Source: Bacillota bacterium (GTDB lineage Bacteria > Bacillota > Sulfobacillia > JAJZYS01 > JAJYTV01). From it: DNA of 52,422 bases. Below are positions 33,590-41,746 of the stretch, piece by piece (within the stretch, counting starts at the first letter, position 1; every line of letters begins with the position of its first letter). A program made the translations under genes and the position numbers. Location: positions 1 through 52,422 of the forward strand of contig JAJYSZ010000001.1 of the NCBI GenBank assembly GCA_021793315.1, written 5' to 3'. Below the pieces are notes generated by a model, which had not been told where the DNA came from, ran no database searches, and worked only from the letters and a program-made list of their open reading frames with translations.

Positions 33590-35020
33590 CTAGATGTCGA
33601 GGTAGAGGTAGTACTCCATCGGCGTCGGCCTGAGGTTTGCGGGGTGCAGTTCCTCGCGCCGCTTGTAGTCGATCCAGGTGTGGATCAGGTCCTCCGTGAA
33701 GACGCCGCCCTCGGTGAGGAAGGCGTGGTCCGCCTCCAGGGCCCTGAGGGCCTCGTCGAAACTGCCCGGCACCGCCTTGACCTTCGCCGCGTCCTCGGGC
33801 GACAGGTGGTAGATGTTCTTGTCGAGCGGTCCGAAGCCGAGTTCGGTGGGGTCGAGCTGGCGCCGCACGCCATCGAGGCCCGCCATCAGCATGGCCGCGA
33901 AGGAGAGGTAGGGGTTGCCGGTCGCGTCCGGCGTGCGGAACTCGATGCGCACCGTCTTGGGGTTTTGCGATGTGATCGGCACCCGCACCGCCGCGGACCG
34001 GTTGCCCTTCGCGAACACGAGGTTCACGGGGGCCTCGAAGCCCGGGACGAGGCGGCGGAAGGAGTTCGTCGTCGCGTTCGTCAGCCCTACGAGCGCCGGC
34101 GCGTGGCTGAGAATGCCGGCGATGTAGTGCAGCGCGATCTGCGAGAGGTGACCGTAGCCGTCCTGCTGGTAGAAGAGCGGCACGCCGCCCCGGGAGATCG
34201 ACTGGTGGGTGTGCATGCCGGAGCCGTTGTCGCCGTAGAGGGGCTTGGGCATGAACGTCGCGACGCGGCCGGAGCGGCGCGCGATGTTCTTCACGATGTA
34301 CTTGTAGAGCATCACGTGGTCGGCACTCGGCGTGAGCCGGTCGAAACGGATGCCGATCTCGCTCTGGCCGGCGGTCGCCACCTCGTGGTGATGGCGCTCC
34401 ACCTCGATGCCGCAGGCCATCATCGTCCGCACCATCTCGCCGCGCAGGTCGGAGAGCTGGTCGGTGGGCGAGACGGGCGCGTAGCCCGACTTCGGGCGGA
34501 TGCGGTGCTGCAGGTTGGGCGCTCCGACGTCGCCCGTGCCCCAGTGCGACTCCTCCGAACCGATCGCGAAGAACGACTCCTCGGGGTTGACCTGGTAGCG
34601 GACGTCGTCAAAGATGAAAAACTCAAGTTCCGGACCGATGTAGGCCGCATCGCCGATGCCGCTCGCCTCAAGGTAGGCCTCCGCGGCCTGCGCCACACGG
34701 CGAGGGTCGCGCGAGAAGCGCTGCATGGCCGGATCGTAGACATCGCAGTTGATCGAGAGCGTCGGCCGCTCGTGGAAGGGGTCGAGGAAGGCGGTCTCCG
34801 CATCGGGGACCATGATCATGTCGCTCTCTTCGATTTCGCGGAAGCCGCGCAGGGAACTGCCATCGAACGGCACGCCCTCGCTGAACGCCTCCTCGGCGAT
34901 CTCCTCCGCGGGCAGGGTGATGTGGTGCCAGGTACCGGGCAGATCGACCAGCTTGAGGTCCACGAACTCGACCGCACCGCTCCGGAGCATCGACAGGATC
35001 TCGTCCCTAGTCAAGCCCAT
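33590..35020 (-). CDS. glnA: Glutamine synthetase, type I-beta
   Basis: A 476-residue dodecameric enzyme joining ammonia and glutamate. Conserved parts are FDGSSLRGF, IGPELEFFIFDD, ERHHHEVATAGQSEIGIRFD, GSGMHTHQS, NATTNSFRRLVPGFEAPVNL and RIEFRTPDATGNPYL. Length and the stretch KNIYHLSPEDAAKV near residue 404 match the beta subtype, in which that Tyr is adenylylated by GlnE. Bacilli normally have the shorter alpha subtype. The ATG overlaps the end of glnR by 14 bases, so the two are translationally linked. Confidence 0.95.
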   Translation of the reverse strand: MGLTRDEILSMLRSGAVEFVDLKLVDLPGTWHHITLPAEEIAEEAFSEGVPFDGSSLRGFREIEESDMIMVPDAETAFLDPFHERPTLSINCDVYDPAMQRFSRDPRRVAQAAEAYLEASGIGDAAYIGPELEFFIFDDVRYQVNPEESFFAIGSEESHWGTGDVGAPNLQHRIRPKSGYAPVSPTDQLSDLRGEMVRTMMACGIEVERHHHEVATAGQSEIGIRFDRLTPSADHVMLYKYIVKNIARRSGRVATFMPKPLYGDNGSGMHTHQSISRGGVPLFYQQDGYGHLSQIALHYIAGILSHAPALVGLTNATTNSFRRLVPGFEAPVNLVFAKGNRSAAVRVPITSQNPKTVRIEFRTPDATGNPYLSFAAMLMAGLDGVRRQLDPTELGFGPLDKNIYHLSPEDAAKVKAVPGSFDEALRALEADHAFLTEGGVFTEDLIHTWIDYKRREELHPANLRPTPMEYYLYLDI

Positions 35021-35375
35021 CCTCCTCCTCCTGATCGTGATGCTCGCTCAGCACGCGCTCCAGCTCGGCGCGGTTCGACACCGGATAGAGGGAACGCAGG
35101 GCATGGGCGGCCATCAGTCTGCTGCGCACATCGCGCTCGGGTTCTGCCGGCTGCGGCGCCTCGACGATGCGCCGCGCCGTCGCCAGCGTCTGGCCGGAGG
35201 CCAGGATGCGTTGGATCTCGAGGAGGCGCTGAACCTCGCTCTCGCCGTAGTAGCGTTGCCCACCAGGGGTACGTCGCGGCGAGATCAGGCCAAGCTGCTC
35301 GTAATAGCGGATCTGCCGCTCGCTCAGCCCTGTGCGCCTGCTCACGGCACCGATCCCCATCGAGCGGTCCGGCAT
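35007..35375 (-). CDS. glnR: MerR-family regulator GlnR
   Basis: A 122-residue MerR-type DNA-binding protein. The winged helix is IGAVSRRTGLSERQIRYYEQ followed by LGLISPRRTPGGQRYY, and the hinge helix LLEIQRILASGQTLATAR follows as in Bacillus GlnR. The acidic C-terminal tail would be where feedback-inhibited glutamine synthetase docks, by analogy. It precedes and overlaps glnA, the standard glnRA operon order, so it probably represses that operon under nitrogen excess. No clear TGTNA-N7-TNACA operator was found upstream. Confidence 0.85.
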   Translation of the reverse strand: MPDRSMGIGAVSRRTGLSERQIRYYEQLGLISPRRTPGGQRYYGESEVQRLLEIQRILASGQTLATARRIVEAPQPAEPERDVRSRLMAAHALRSLYPVSNRAELERVLSEHHDQEEEDGLD

Positions 35376-35399
35376 CCTTGCGCCCCCTCTCTGTCAGAT

Positions 35400-35429
35400 A
35401 TACTAGGCAGACACCGCAAAAACGGTCAA
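35400..35429 (-). promoter_or_regulatory. Promoter of glnRA
   Basis: On the minus strand TTGACC (35424-35429), an 18-base spacer and TAGTAT (35400-35405), 25 bases before the glnR start codon. Confidence 0.6.
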
Positions 35430-35502
35430 TCTTTTGTCAAGTTTTAATCCGAAACCTAACAAACCTCGCACAAGCTCTCGCGCGGAATCCGATCGATTCC
35501 CC

Positions 35503-35531
35503 TTGACGCGCCCGTTGTGTGTCCATATTGT
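35503..35531 (+). promoter_or_regulatory. Promoter of the ArsR-family gene
   Basis: TTGACG at 35503-35508, 17-base spacer, TATTGT at 35526-35531. Confidence 0.7.
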
Positions 35532-35536
35532 CTATA

Positions 35537-35550
35537 TAGATGGCTATCTA
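35537..35550 (+). promoter_or_regulatory. Palindromic operator at the ArsR-gene transcription start
   Basis: TAGAT-GGCT-ATCTA, five bases after the -10, is where an autorepressor would block initiation. The surrounding TATA...TACATA is A/T-rich, as usual for ArsR sites. Confidence 0.55.
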
Positions 35551-35568
35551 CATACTGGAGGTGCCCAG

Positions 35569-36141
35569 ATGGGCGAAGAGGAGATCGCGGCGGCCCTGGC
35601 GTTCTTCAAGGGGCTGGCCGACGAAAGTCGCCTGCGCATCCTCGGGCTGCTCACCGAAAGCCCGCGCAGCGTCGAGGAACTGGCGGCCGCCCTGGACCTC
35701 AGGACCCCCACCGTTTCGCATCATCTGCAGACCCTGCGCCGGCTCGGCTTCGTCCAGATGCGGCCGGAGGGCACCACCCACCGTTACCGGCTGGACCTGG
35801 GCCGCCTGCAGGAGCTGAGCCGCGAGCTGCTGGCGTCCGAGAAGGTGCGCAGCCTCGCTGCGGCCGACGCGGACGCGGCCTGGGAGCGCAAGGTGCTGCG
35901 GGACTTCTTCTCCGGCGAGGAGCTCAAGGAGATTCCGGCGAGCCGCAAGAAGCGCCTTGTGGTGCTTGGCTGGCTGGCGGGCCGCTTCGAGCTGGGCCGC
36001 CGCTACCCCGAGCGCGAGGTCAACGAGATCCTGCGCCGTCATCACGCGGACGTCGCCACCCTGCGCCGCGAATTCATCGCGACGGGTCTGATGCAGCGCG
36101 AGGAGAGCGTCTACTGGCGCACCCCCGAGCCCGAGGCCTGA
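35569..36141 (+). CDS. ArsR-family regulator with C-terminal DUF2087 domain
   Basis: A 190-residue regulator. The N-terminal winged helix contains FFKGLADESRLRILGLLTES and the recognition region LDLRTPTVSHHLQTLRRLGF; no metal-binding cysteines are present, so the signal is not an obvious metal. The C-terminus (about 105-190), with LRDFFSGEELKEIPASRKKR and YPEREVNEILRRHHADVATL, fits DUF2087. ATG 35569 follows TGGAGGT at seven bases. Strong promoter and palindrome upstream suggest autoregulation; the DUF421 gene downstream may be a target. Confidence 0.85.
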   Translation: MGEEEIAAALAFFKGLADESRLRILGLLTESPRSVEELAAALDLRTPTVSHHLQTLRRLGFVQMRPEGTTHRYRLDLGRLQELSRELLASEKVRSLAAADADAAWERKVLRDFFSGEELKEIPASRKKRLVVLGWLAGRFELGRRYPEREVNEILRRHHADVATLRREFIATGLMQREESVYWRTPEPEA

Positions 36142-36159
36142 CATCCAGTCACAACCTGC

Positions 36160-36212
36160 GCGGGAAGTCGCCTGCCTTATGCGCATGCTAGGCCAAGGCA
36201 GGTGACTCCCGC
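36160..36212 (+). promoter_or_regulatory. Long hairpin covering the ribosome site of the DUF421 gene
   Basis: Arms 36160-36178 and 36195-36212 pair over about 18 positions with one bulged A and one G-U. The right arm contains the purine-rich GGCAGGTG and ends directly at the GTG start at 36213. It could be a terminator of the ArsR gene or hide the ribosome site. Confidence 0.55.
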
Positions 36213-36728
36213 GTGTGGCACATGTGGCAGCTCGCAGTCCCGGTGCCCCATCTCATCTTCCGCACCGCGCTGATCTATCTCGCCGTGCTGCTCGGCATGC
36301 GCCTCTTCGGCAAGCGCGAGGTCGGGCAATTCACCCTCTTCGACCTCGCGCTCGTGATGCTGGTGGGCAACGCCGTCCAGCCGGCCATTACGGGTCCGGA
36401 CAACTCCGTGACCGGTGGCCTCGTGATCATCGTCACGCTCTTCCTGCTGAACCGCCTCGTCAACTACCTCACCGTGCGCAGCCGTCTCGTGCGCGACATC
36501 ATCGAAGGCCGCCCGACGGTCGTCGCCCGCGGCGGCCACTGGATGAAGCGCGCCCTGGCGCAGGAGGGCCTGTCGCCGGAGGACTGCCTGCCGGCCCTGC
36601 GCGACCACGGCGTCGAGAGCGTCGACGAAGTGGACTTGGCGGTCCTGGAGGTGGACGGCACCTTGTCGGTGGTGCCGAAAGGCTCCGGTTTCAAGCGCGG
36701 CAACCGCGTGCTGGGCCAGCAGGTCTGA
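36213..36728 (+). CDS. DUF421 (YetF/YcaP-type) membrane protein
   Basis: A 171-residue protein with three N-terminal membrane helices (starting VPHLIFRTALIYLAVLLGMR) and a small cytoplasmic domain. FGKREVGQFTLFDLALVMLVGN is the family hallmark, followed by the second conserved region VRDIIEGRPTVVARGGHW and a C-terminal YetF-like domain (EVDLAVLEVDGTLSVVPKG). Function unknown in the family. The GTG start sits at the end of a long hairpin. Convergent with phoU. Confidence 0.85.
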   Translation: MWHMWQLAVPVPHLIFRTALIYLAVLLGMRLFGKREVGQFTLFDLALVMLVGNAVQPAITGPDNSVTGGLVIIVTLFLLNRLVNYLTVRSRLVRDIIEGRPTVVARGGHWMKRALAQEGLSPEDCLPALRDHGVESVDEVDLAVLEVDGTLSVVPKGSGFKRGNRVLGQQV

Positions 36729-36752
36729 GGGCGGCAGGCGGGAGCACGACAA

Positions 36753-36786
36753 GACCCGGGCAGGCGGCGTCCGCCCTGCCCGGGTC
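36753..36786. terminator. Hairpin between convergent DUF421 and phoU genes
   Basis: A 15-bp stem (GACCCGGGCAGGCGG with its complement, one bulged C) and a 3-base loop. No T tract on either side. Confidence 0.6.
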
Positions 36787-36797
36787 CCTGGCTCTCC

Positions 36798-37451
36798 CTA
36801 GCGGTTCAGGTCCTGGCGCACGCCGGAGACCATGAAGATCACCGACTCGCCGAGATTCGTCGCGTGGTCCGCCACGCGCTCGAGGTGCTGCGCGACGAAC
36901 AGCAGGTGCGTGCCCTGATGGATGGTGCGCGGGTCCTCCATCATGTAGACGAGCAGTTCGCGCATCACCTGGCTGTAGAGGTGGTCCACCTCGTCGTCGG
37001 TCTTGAGCAGCTCCTCCGCGGCCTGTGGGTCTCGGCGGACGTAGGCTCTGAGGGCGTCGCGCGTCATCCTGAGCGCCAGCTCGGCCATGCGCGGGATGTC
37101 GATCAGCGGCTTCATCAGGGGCTCGTCGCCGATGCGCTCCGTAACGCGCGCGATGTCGACCGCGTGGTCCGCCATGCGCTCGAGATCGCCCACGATCTTG
37201 ATCGCGGTCCCCACGATGCGCAGGTCCGAGGCGGCCGGCTGCTGGAGGGCGATGATCTCGAGGCAGCGGGTCTCGATGTCGAGCTGCATGCGGTCGATCT
37301 CGTCGTCGCCGTCCACGATCTGCCGCGCGAGATCGCGGTTGCCCTCCGCCAGCGACTTGACCGACTGTCCGATCCGCTCCTCCACCAAGGTACCCATGCG
37401 CAGGATATCCTGCTGCAACTCCTCAAGCTCTTGATGGAATGTGCTGCGCAT
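36798..37451 (-). CDS. phoU: Phosphate transport regulator PhoU
   Basis: A 217-residue helical protein that links Pst transport to PhoR activity. It has the two three-helix repeats of the family, each ending in a metal-site motif: DLERMADHAVDIARVTERIG (about residue 90) and HLERVADHATNLGESVIFMV (about residue 190). N-terminal FHQELEELQQDILRMGTLVE is standard. It is the last gene of the pho/pst unit, 19 bases after pstB. Confidence 0.95.
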   Translation of the reverse strand: MRSTFHQELEELQQDILRMGTLVEERIGQSVKSLAEGNRDLARQIVDGDDEIDRMQLDIETRCLEIIALQQPAASDLRIVGTAIKIVGDLERMADHAVDIARVTERIGDEPLMKPLIDIPRMAELALRMTRDALRAYVRRDPQAAEELLKTDDEVDHLYSQVMRELLVYMMEDPRTIHQGTHLLFVAQHLERVADHATNLGESVIFMVSGVRQDLNR

Positions 37452-37470
37452 GACCCTTTCCCTCTCCCTT

Positions 37471-38229
37471 CTAGCCGAACCGCCCCGTGACGTAGTCCTC
37501 CGTCCGGCGATCCTGCGGTCGCGTGAAGATGTCCCGCGTGGGTCCGAACTCTATCAGCTCACCGCTGAGGAAAAAGGCGGTGCGGTCCGAGATGCGGCCT
37601 GCCTGCTGCATATTGTGCGTCACGACGACCATCGTGTAGTTCTCCTTGAGGGAGACGGTCAGCTCCTCGATCTTCGCCGTGGCCACCGGGTCGAGGGCAG
37701 AGGCGGGCTCGTCCATCAGCAGCACCTCCGGCTCCACGGCCAGGGCACGCGCGATGCAGAGCCGCTGCTGCTGGCCGCCCGAAAGCTCGAACGCGCTCTT
37801 CTGCAGCTTGTCGCGGACCTCGTCCCAAAGCGCGGCGCGCCTGAGACTCTGTTCGACGATCTCGCGCAGCCTGGCCTCGGAGCGCTGCCCGTGCACCCTC
37901 GGACCGTACGCGATGTTCTGGTAGATCGTCATCGGAAAGGGGTTCGGGCGCTGAAACACCATGCCGACGCGCTTGCGCAGCCGCGCCGGGTCCTGGCCGC
38001 GGGCGTAGATGTCATCTCCGTCCAGAAGCACCCGGCCGGAGATGCGCGCACCCGGGACATGGTCGTTCATGCGGTTCAAGGTGCGCAGGAAGGAAGACTT
38101 GCCGCAGCCACTCGGCCCGATGATGGCCGTGATGGTGTGTTCCTCGATCTCGACGCTGACATCCTTGAGCCCCTGTGCTGCACCATACCAGAGGCTGAGC
38201 TTCTCCACACTGATCTTCGCAGCACTCAA
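37471..38229 (-). CDS. pstB: Phosphate ABC transporter ATP-binding protein PstB
   Basis: A 252-residue ABC ATPase. Walker A is [20 protein letters not shown], the Q-loop [15 protein letters not shown], the signature [17 protein letters not shown], Walker [14 protein letters not shown], and the switch His [10 protein letters not shown]. The N-P-F-P wording after the Q-loop and the R-TLNRMND stretch are specific for PstB. TTG 38229 overlaps the pstA stop as TTGA, with GGAGGGTAGG upstream. Confidence 0.95.
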   Translation of the reverse strand: MSAAKISVEKLSLWYGAAQGLKDVSVEIEEHTITAIIGPSGCGKSSFLRTLNRMNDHVPGARISGRVLLDGDDIYARGQDPARLRKRVGMVFQRPNPFPMTIYQNIAYGPRVHGQRSEARLREIVEQSLRRAALWDEVRDKLQKSAFELSGGQQQRLCIARALAVEPEVLLMDEPASALDPVATAKIEELTVSLKENYTMVVVTHNMQQAGRISDRTAFFLSGELIEFGPTRDIFTRPQDRRTEDYVTGRFG

Positions 38230-38978
38230 CGGAGCCTACCCTCCTGTCGCGCTCCAGCCACCACGGCCGCCACGCCTGCCGCAACCGCGGACAGGAGGAG
38301 CAGCAGAGCGGCTGGCCAGAAGGTCCGCGCATCGCGGACCCTGCCCGTGATCTCAAGATACCATAGCGTCGACGCGAGCGTGGTGCCGGCCTGCAGGGCA
38401 AGCCGGCCGCGTTCGAGGAGTCCCTGCGCCAGCAGCACCACCAAGGCCGCCTCGCCGAGCGCGCGCCCGGCCACGCCCAGCAGGATGCCCGCCACCTCGC
38501 GCCGCACGAAGCCGTAGACGGCCGCCGCGGCCTGGCCAGGCCGCGCCCCGAGCGCCTGCGCCGCCTCGCCCGTCGTCTGGCAGCGGCTGAAGCTCTCCTG
38601 GGCCAGGAGCACGGTCTGCGGCAGGCAGAGAAGCGCCAGGCCCGCCGCCACGAGCCCGATGCCGGGCGAAAGGCCGCAGGCGTCGCCCAGCCAGCGGAGC
38701 AGGGTCGCGCCGACCACGACGCTCGGCAGCGCGGCGCTCATGCTGAGCGGCCCGCGCCAGCGCCAGCCGCCAGGGCTGAAGGCGAGCGCCCCGCCCGCCG
38801 CCACGCCGAGGGCCGCGCTCACCGCCACGGCCGTCAGCGCCGTCAGGACGCTCGCCATGAGCCTGCCGAGGTCCGGCGGCCCTTTGGGCGGCCCGATGCC
38901 GCCCAGGACTCCGACCCAGAGGAGAATCGGCAGCAGCTGCGTCAGGCGGTAGCGGGCGAGCCCGCGTCTAAAGGCCAT
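38226..38978 (-). CDS. pstA: Phosphate ABC transporter permease PstA
   Basis: A 250-residue inner-membrane permease with about five to six hydrophobic segments. The cytoplasmic coupling loop [20 protein letters not shown], with its EAA-x-x-L-G-A pattern, and [18 protein letters not shown] identify a PstA-type subunit. It is shorter than the usual 280-300 residues because the loops are trimmed. The start overlaps pstC by 11 bases. Confidence 0.85.
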   Translation of the reverse strand: MAFRRGLARYRLTQLLPILLWVGVLGGIGPPKGPPDLGRLMASVLTALTAVAVSAALGVAAGGALAFSPGGWRWRGPLSMSAALPSVVVGATLLRWLGDACGLSPGIGLVAAGLALLCLPQTVLLAQESFSRCQTTGEAAQALGARPGQAAAAVYGFVRREVAGILLGVAGRALGEAALVVLLAQGLLERGRLALQAGTTLASTLWYLEITGRVRDARTFWPAALLLLLSAVAAGVAAVVAGARQEGRLR

Positions 38979-39732
38979 GCGCCGAGTTCCTTGCCAGCCA
39001 GCCGGTGAGACCGCCGACCAGTCCGAGCAGCAGGGCGATGCCGCCGAGCGCCAGCACCCAGCGGCCGCTCGGGGGCGCCTGCGGCAGCTCGCCGAGCAGG
39101 GTGCCGGCGAGGCTGCCGGACGGGTTCAGGAGATGCGGCCAGCCGTTCGCCCCCCCGACCAGCACCGAGACCAGGGCAGCCTCACCCGCGATGCGCGCCG
39201 CTGCCGCCAGCGACATGCGCACCGTGGCCCTGCGCACGGCCTGCCCGATCGCAAGGCCCGCGGCGTCGGGGGTGAGCCCGAGTGCCAGGGCCGCGAGATA
39301 GGTGTCTTGCCATGACCTCGCCTCAGCCGCGACGCCCTCCGCCACCAGCGGCATCGTGGCGATACCGAGACCCAGGCCCGCCAGCAGGCAGCCCGGGCCA
39401 AGGCCCAGGCTGCGCAAGAGGCCGAGCCCTCCGGCCAGGAGCGCGAAGGCGATCAGGACGCCTGGTGTGCCGGCCAGCAGCGAGACAGCGAACGAACTCC
39501 TCCCGCCGAGGCCCACCTGCAACCCGACGCCCTCGCCCAGGGACCCGGCGACCAGGCCGCCGATGCCGGCCACGAGGCCGCTGCCGGCCGCGATGCCGAG
39601 GACGCCGTAGGCGCCCGGCGGCGCCCAGACGGCGGACGTGAAGTCGAGATGCGCCACGCCGCCGAGGCCCCAGGCGAGCACCGCCAGGAGCGGTGCCAGC
39701 GACAGCAGAAGAACGATCCGCGTCTGCCTCAT
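38968..39732 (-). CDS. pstC: Phosphate ABC transporter permease PstC
   Basis: A 254-residue permease with about six hydrophobic segments. LLAGTPGVLIAFALL, LGIATMPLVAEGVAAEARSW and the coupling region YLAALALGLTPDAAGLAIGQ correspond to the conserved PstC core. It is about 50 residues shorter than typical. ATG 39732 overlaps the pstS stop as ATGA; the frame is open far upstream opposite pstS, but that is not coding. Confidence 0.85.
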   Translation of the reverse strand: MRQTRIVLLLSLAPLLAVLAWGLGGVAHLDFTSAVWAPPGAYGVLGIAAGSGLVAGIGGLVAGSLGEGVGLQVGLGGRSSFAVSLLAGTPGVLIAFALLAGGLGLLRSLGLGPGCLLAGLGLGIATMPLVAEGVAAEARSWQDTYLAALALGLTPDAAGLAIGQAVRRATVRMSLAAAARIAGEAALVSVLVGGANGWPHLLNPSGSLAGTLLGELPQAPPSGRWVLALGGIALLLGLVGGLTGWLARNSAHGL

Positions 39733-40466
39733 GGCCCCTCGTCCTGCTTCGCGACCGCCGCCACGAGATCCGCGGCCAGATCGGCCCTGAGATCTCCCTG
39801 ACGCCAGATCGCATACGCCGCATAGCGCAGGGCGTAGCCCGGCTGCCAGGGCAGGCGCCCCTTGAGGCTGACGATGAGACTGCGCGGCGCGAACGCCAGC
39901 TCGACGATGCCGATGCCCCCCGGCAGCGCCTGCACGAGATCGGCCACCTGCCCGCTCGCGAGGGCCGTGAGGGCGCCAGGCCGGAGCCGTCCGCCCGCCA
40001 GCTCGCGCAGCCGCGCCCGCAGGCCGGAACCATGGGCTCGCAGCACGAGCTCGATCGGCCGTCGCGGGCCGCCCAGGGCCGTCCAGTTGCGCACCCGCCC
40101 GCGCAGGATGGCCTGGAGCGACGAGAGGCTGAGGTTGCGCGGCAGTCCGGGCGCCGCGATGATCGCCAGCGTCGCGAAGGCCACCTGCCGCTGCGCGATT
40201 CCGGGCACGCGATAGGGCACGTCGACGAGCGCCAGGTCCGCGCTGCGGCGCTGGAGAGCCGCAAGTCCGTACGACGAGCCGAGCGCGGAGATCGAGACCG
40301 GACCGTCGACGAGCACCTTGAGGCCAGGTCTCGCCGCCTCCGCCAGCGGCAAGAGCGACGTCGCGCCCGCGATGCGCAGCGCAGGGCCGGGCAGGCGGCC
40401 GAGCACCAGCAGGACGAGCAGCAGGAGCGCCAGACCGATCTGCCAGAAACCAAGAAAGCGCTGCAC
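39729..40466 (-). CDS. pstS: Phosphate-binding protein PstS, short membrane-anchored form
   Basis: A 245-residue substrate-binding protein. The N-terminus FWQIGLALLLLVLLVLGRLP is a membrane anchor or signal without a lipobox Cys. IAGATSLLPLAEA corresponds to the GSTT--PLAE phosphate loop, ISALGSSYGLAALQRRSADL to the next, and LRAHGSGLRARLREL to the R-SGT site. These three loops support PstS although the protein is shorter than usual (300 or more) and divergent. GTG 40466 follows GGGGG at six bases, just after phoR. Confidence 0.8.
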   Translation of the reverse strand: MQRFLGFWQIGLALLLLVLLVLGRLPGPALRIAGATSLLPLAEAARPGLKVLVDGPVSISALGSSYGLAALQRRSADLALVDVPYRVPGIAQRQVAFATLAIIAAPGLPRNLSLSSLQAILRGRVRNWTALGGPRRPIELVLRAHGSGLRARLRELAGGRLRPGALTALASGQVADLVQALPGGIGIVELAFAPRSLIVSLKGRLPWQPGYALRYAAYAIWRQGDLRADLAADLVAAVAKQDEGP

Positions 40467-40489
40467 TAGGAGCCCCCCGCGCTCCCGAC

Positions 40490-41746
40490 CTATGCATCGC
40501 CTGGCTGGGCCATGCCCGGCATGCGCAAGTGGAAGGTGCTGCCTGTGCCCACCTCGCTTTCGACGGTGAGTTCGGCGTCGATCGAGAGCGCGAGATGCCG
40601 CGCGATGGCTAGACCGAGACCTGAGCCGCCCGTCGCGCGTTGGCGCGAGCGGTCGACGCGGTAGAAGCGCTCGAAGATGTGTGGCAGGTCCGCCTCCGGG
40701 ATGCCGGGCCCGTCGTCCGCGACCGTCAGTTCCGCCGCTCCGGCCGATGGGTCCACCTGCACGGTGACGTGGCCGCCGTCCTGCGTGTACTTGACAGCGT
40801 TGTCGATCAGCGAGATCAGGATGCCCTCGAGGCGATCACGATCGGTGACCGCCAGGGCGCTTTGCCCTTCCACGCCAAGCGCGACGCCGCGAACCTGCGC
40901 CTCCGGGCCATAGCGCTCCGCCACCGCCCGCGCCACCTCGAGCAGGTCCACCTTGGCCCGCTCGGGCCGCTCGCGCCCGCTCTCGATCGCCGCCAGGCGC
41001 AGCAGGTCGTCGACGAGCAGCGAAAGGCGCCTGGTTTCCTCCGCGATGTGCCGGACAAAGCGCTGGCGGTGCGTCTCGTCGACATCGCCGTCCAGCAGCG
41101 TCTCGGCGAAGCCGCCCAGCACCGTGAGCGGCGTCCTGAGCTCATGGGAGACATTGGCCACGAACTGGCTCCTGATCTCGAGCAGGCGCCGCTCCTCCGT
41201 GATGTCGTGCACCACGAGCAGCGTGCCGCCCGTGCCCGGTACTGGCGCCAGGTCGATCTGCAACGTGCGGCCGCCCTCGCGCCGCTCGAGCTGGAGCACC
41301 TCGCCCTGCTCGACGCGGTCCAGGGCGGACTCGAGCGCGTAGGTGTGGGTCATGGCCAGATGATAGGTCTGCTCCACCTCGGGGGCCCAGACGCCGAAGA
41401 TGCGCTCGGCTGCCGGGTTGATCACCTGCACGCGGCGGCGGGAGTCGAGCAGGACGACCCCTGCGCGCAGGTTTCGGATGATGGCCAAAAAGCGCATGCG
41501 GTCCAGTTCGAGCGCGGAGAGGCGCTCCGCGAGCTGCTGCAGCACGTCGTTGAAGCTTTCCTCGCGCTCCGCGAGGTTGCCGACGGGCGCGTAGAAGCGC
41601 TCCGGTTGCTGGCCCGCGGCAAGCGCAGCGAGCGCCCTGAGGGCGAGGTCGAATTCGCGGAGCGCGCGCCGCCGCAGGAGTACGGCCAGGCCCAGCCCGA
41701 CCGCCAGTCCTGCCAGGGCGCCGAGAAGAAATCCGAGGGCGCTCAC
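40490..41746 (-). CDS. phoR: Sensor histidine kinase PhoR
   Basis: A 418-residue kinase of the phosphate response. One hydrophobic segment (LGFLLGALAGLAVGLGLAVL, residues 4-23) is followed directly by a HAMP-like linker and a PAS domain (about 85-190, LRAGVVLLDSRRRVQVINPA). The phosphorylated His is in FVANVSHELRTPLTVLGGF, the N-box is LISLIDNAVKYTQD, and the G-boxes are DDGPGIPEADLPHIFERFYR and GGSGLGLAIARHL. There is no extracytoplasmic domain, consistent with sensing via PstSCAB-PhoU. The start overlaps phoP as GTGA. Confidence 0.92.
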   Translation of the reverse strand: MSALGFLLGALAGLAVGLGLAVLLRRRALREFDLALRALAALAAGQQPERFYAPVGNLAEREESFNDVLQQLAERLSALELDRMRFLAIIRNLRAGVVLLDSRRRVQVINPAAERIFGVWAPEVEQTYHLAMTHTYALESALDRVEQGEVLQLERREGGRTLQIDLAPVPGTGGTLLVVHDITEERRLLEIRSQFVANVSHELRTPLTVLGGFAETLLDGDVDETHRQRFVRHIAEETRRLSLLVDDLLRLAAIESGRERPERAKVDLLEVARAVAERYGPEAQVRGVALGVEGQSALAVTDRDRLEGILISLIDNAVKYTQDGGHVTVQVDPSAGAAELTVADDGPGIPEADLPHIFERFYRVDRSRQRATGGSGLGLAIARHLALSIDAELTVESEVGTGSTFHLRMPGMAQPGDA

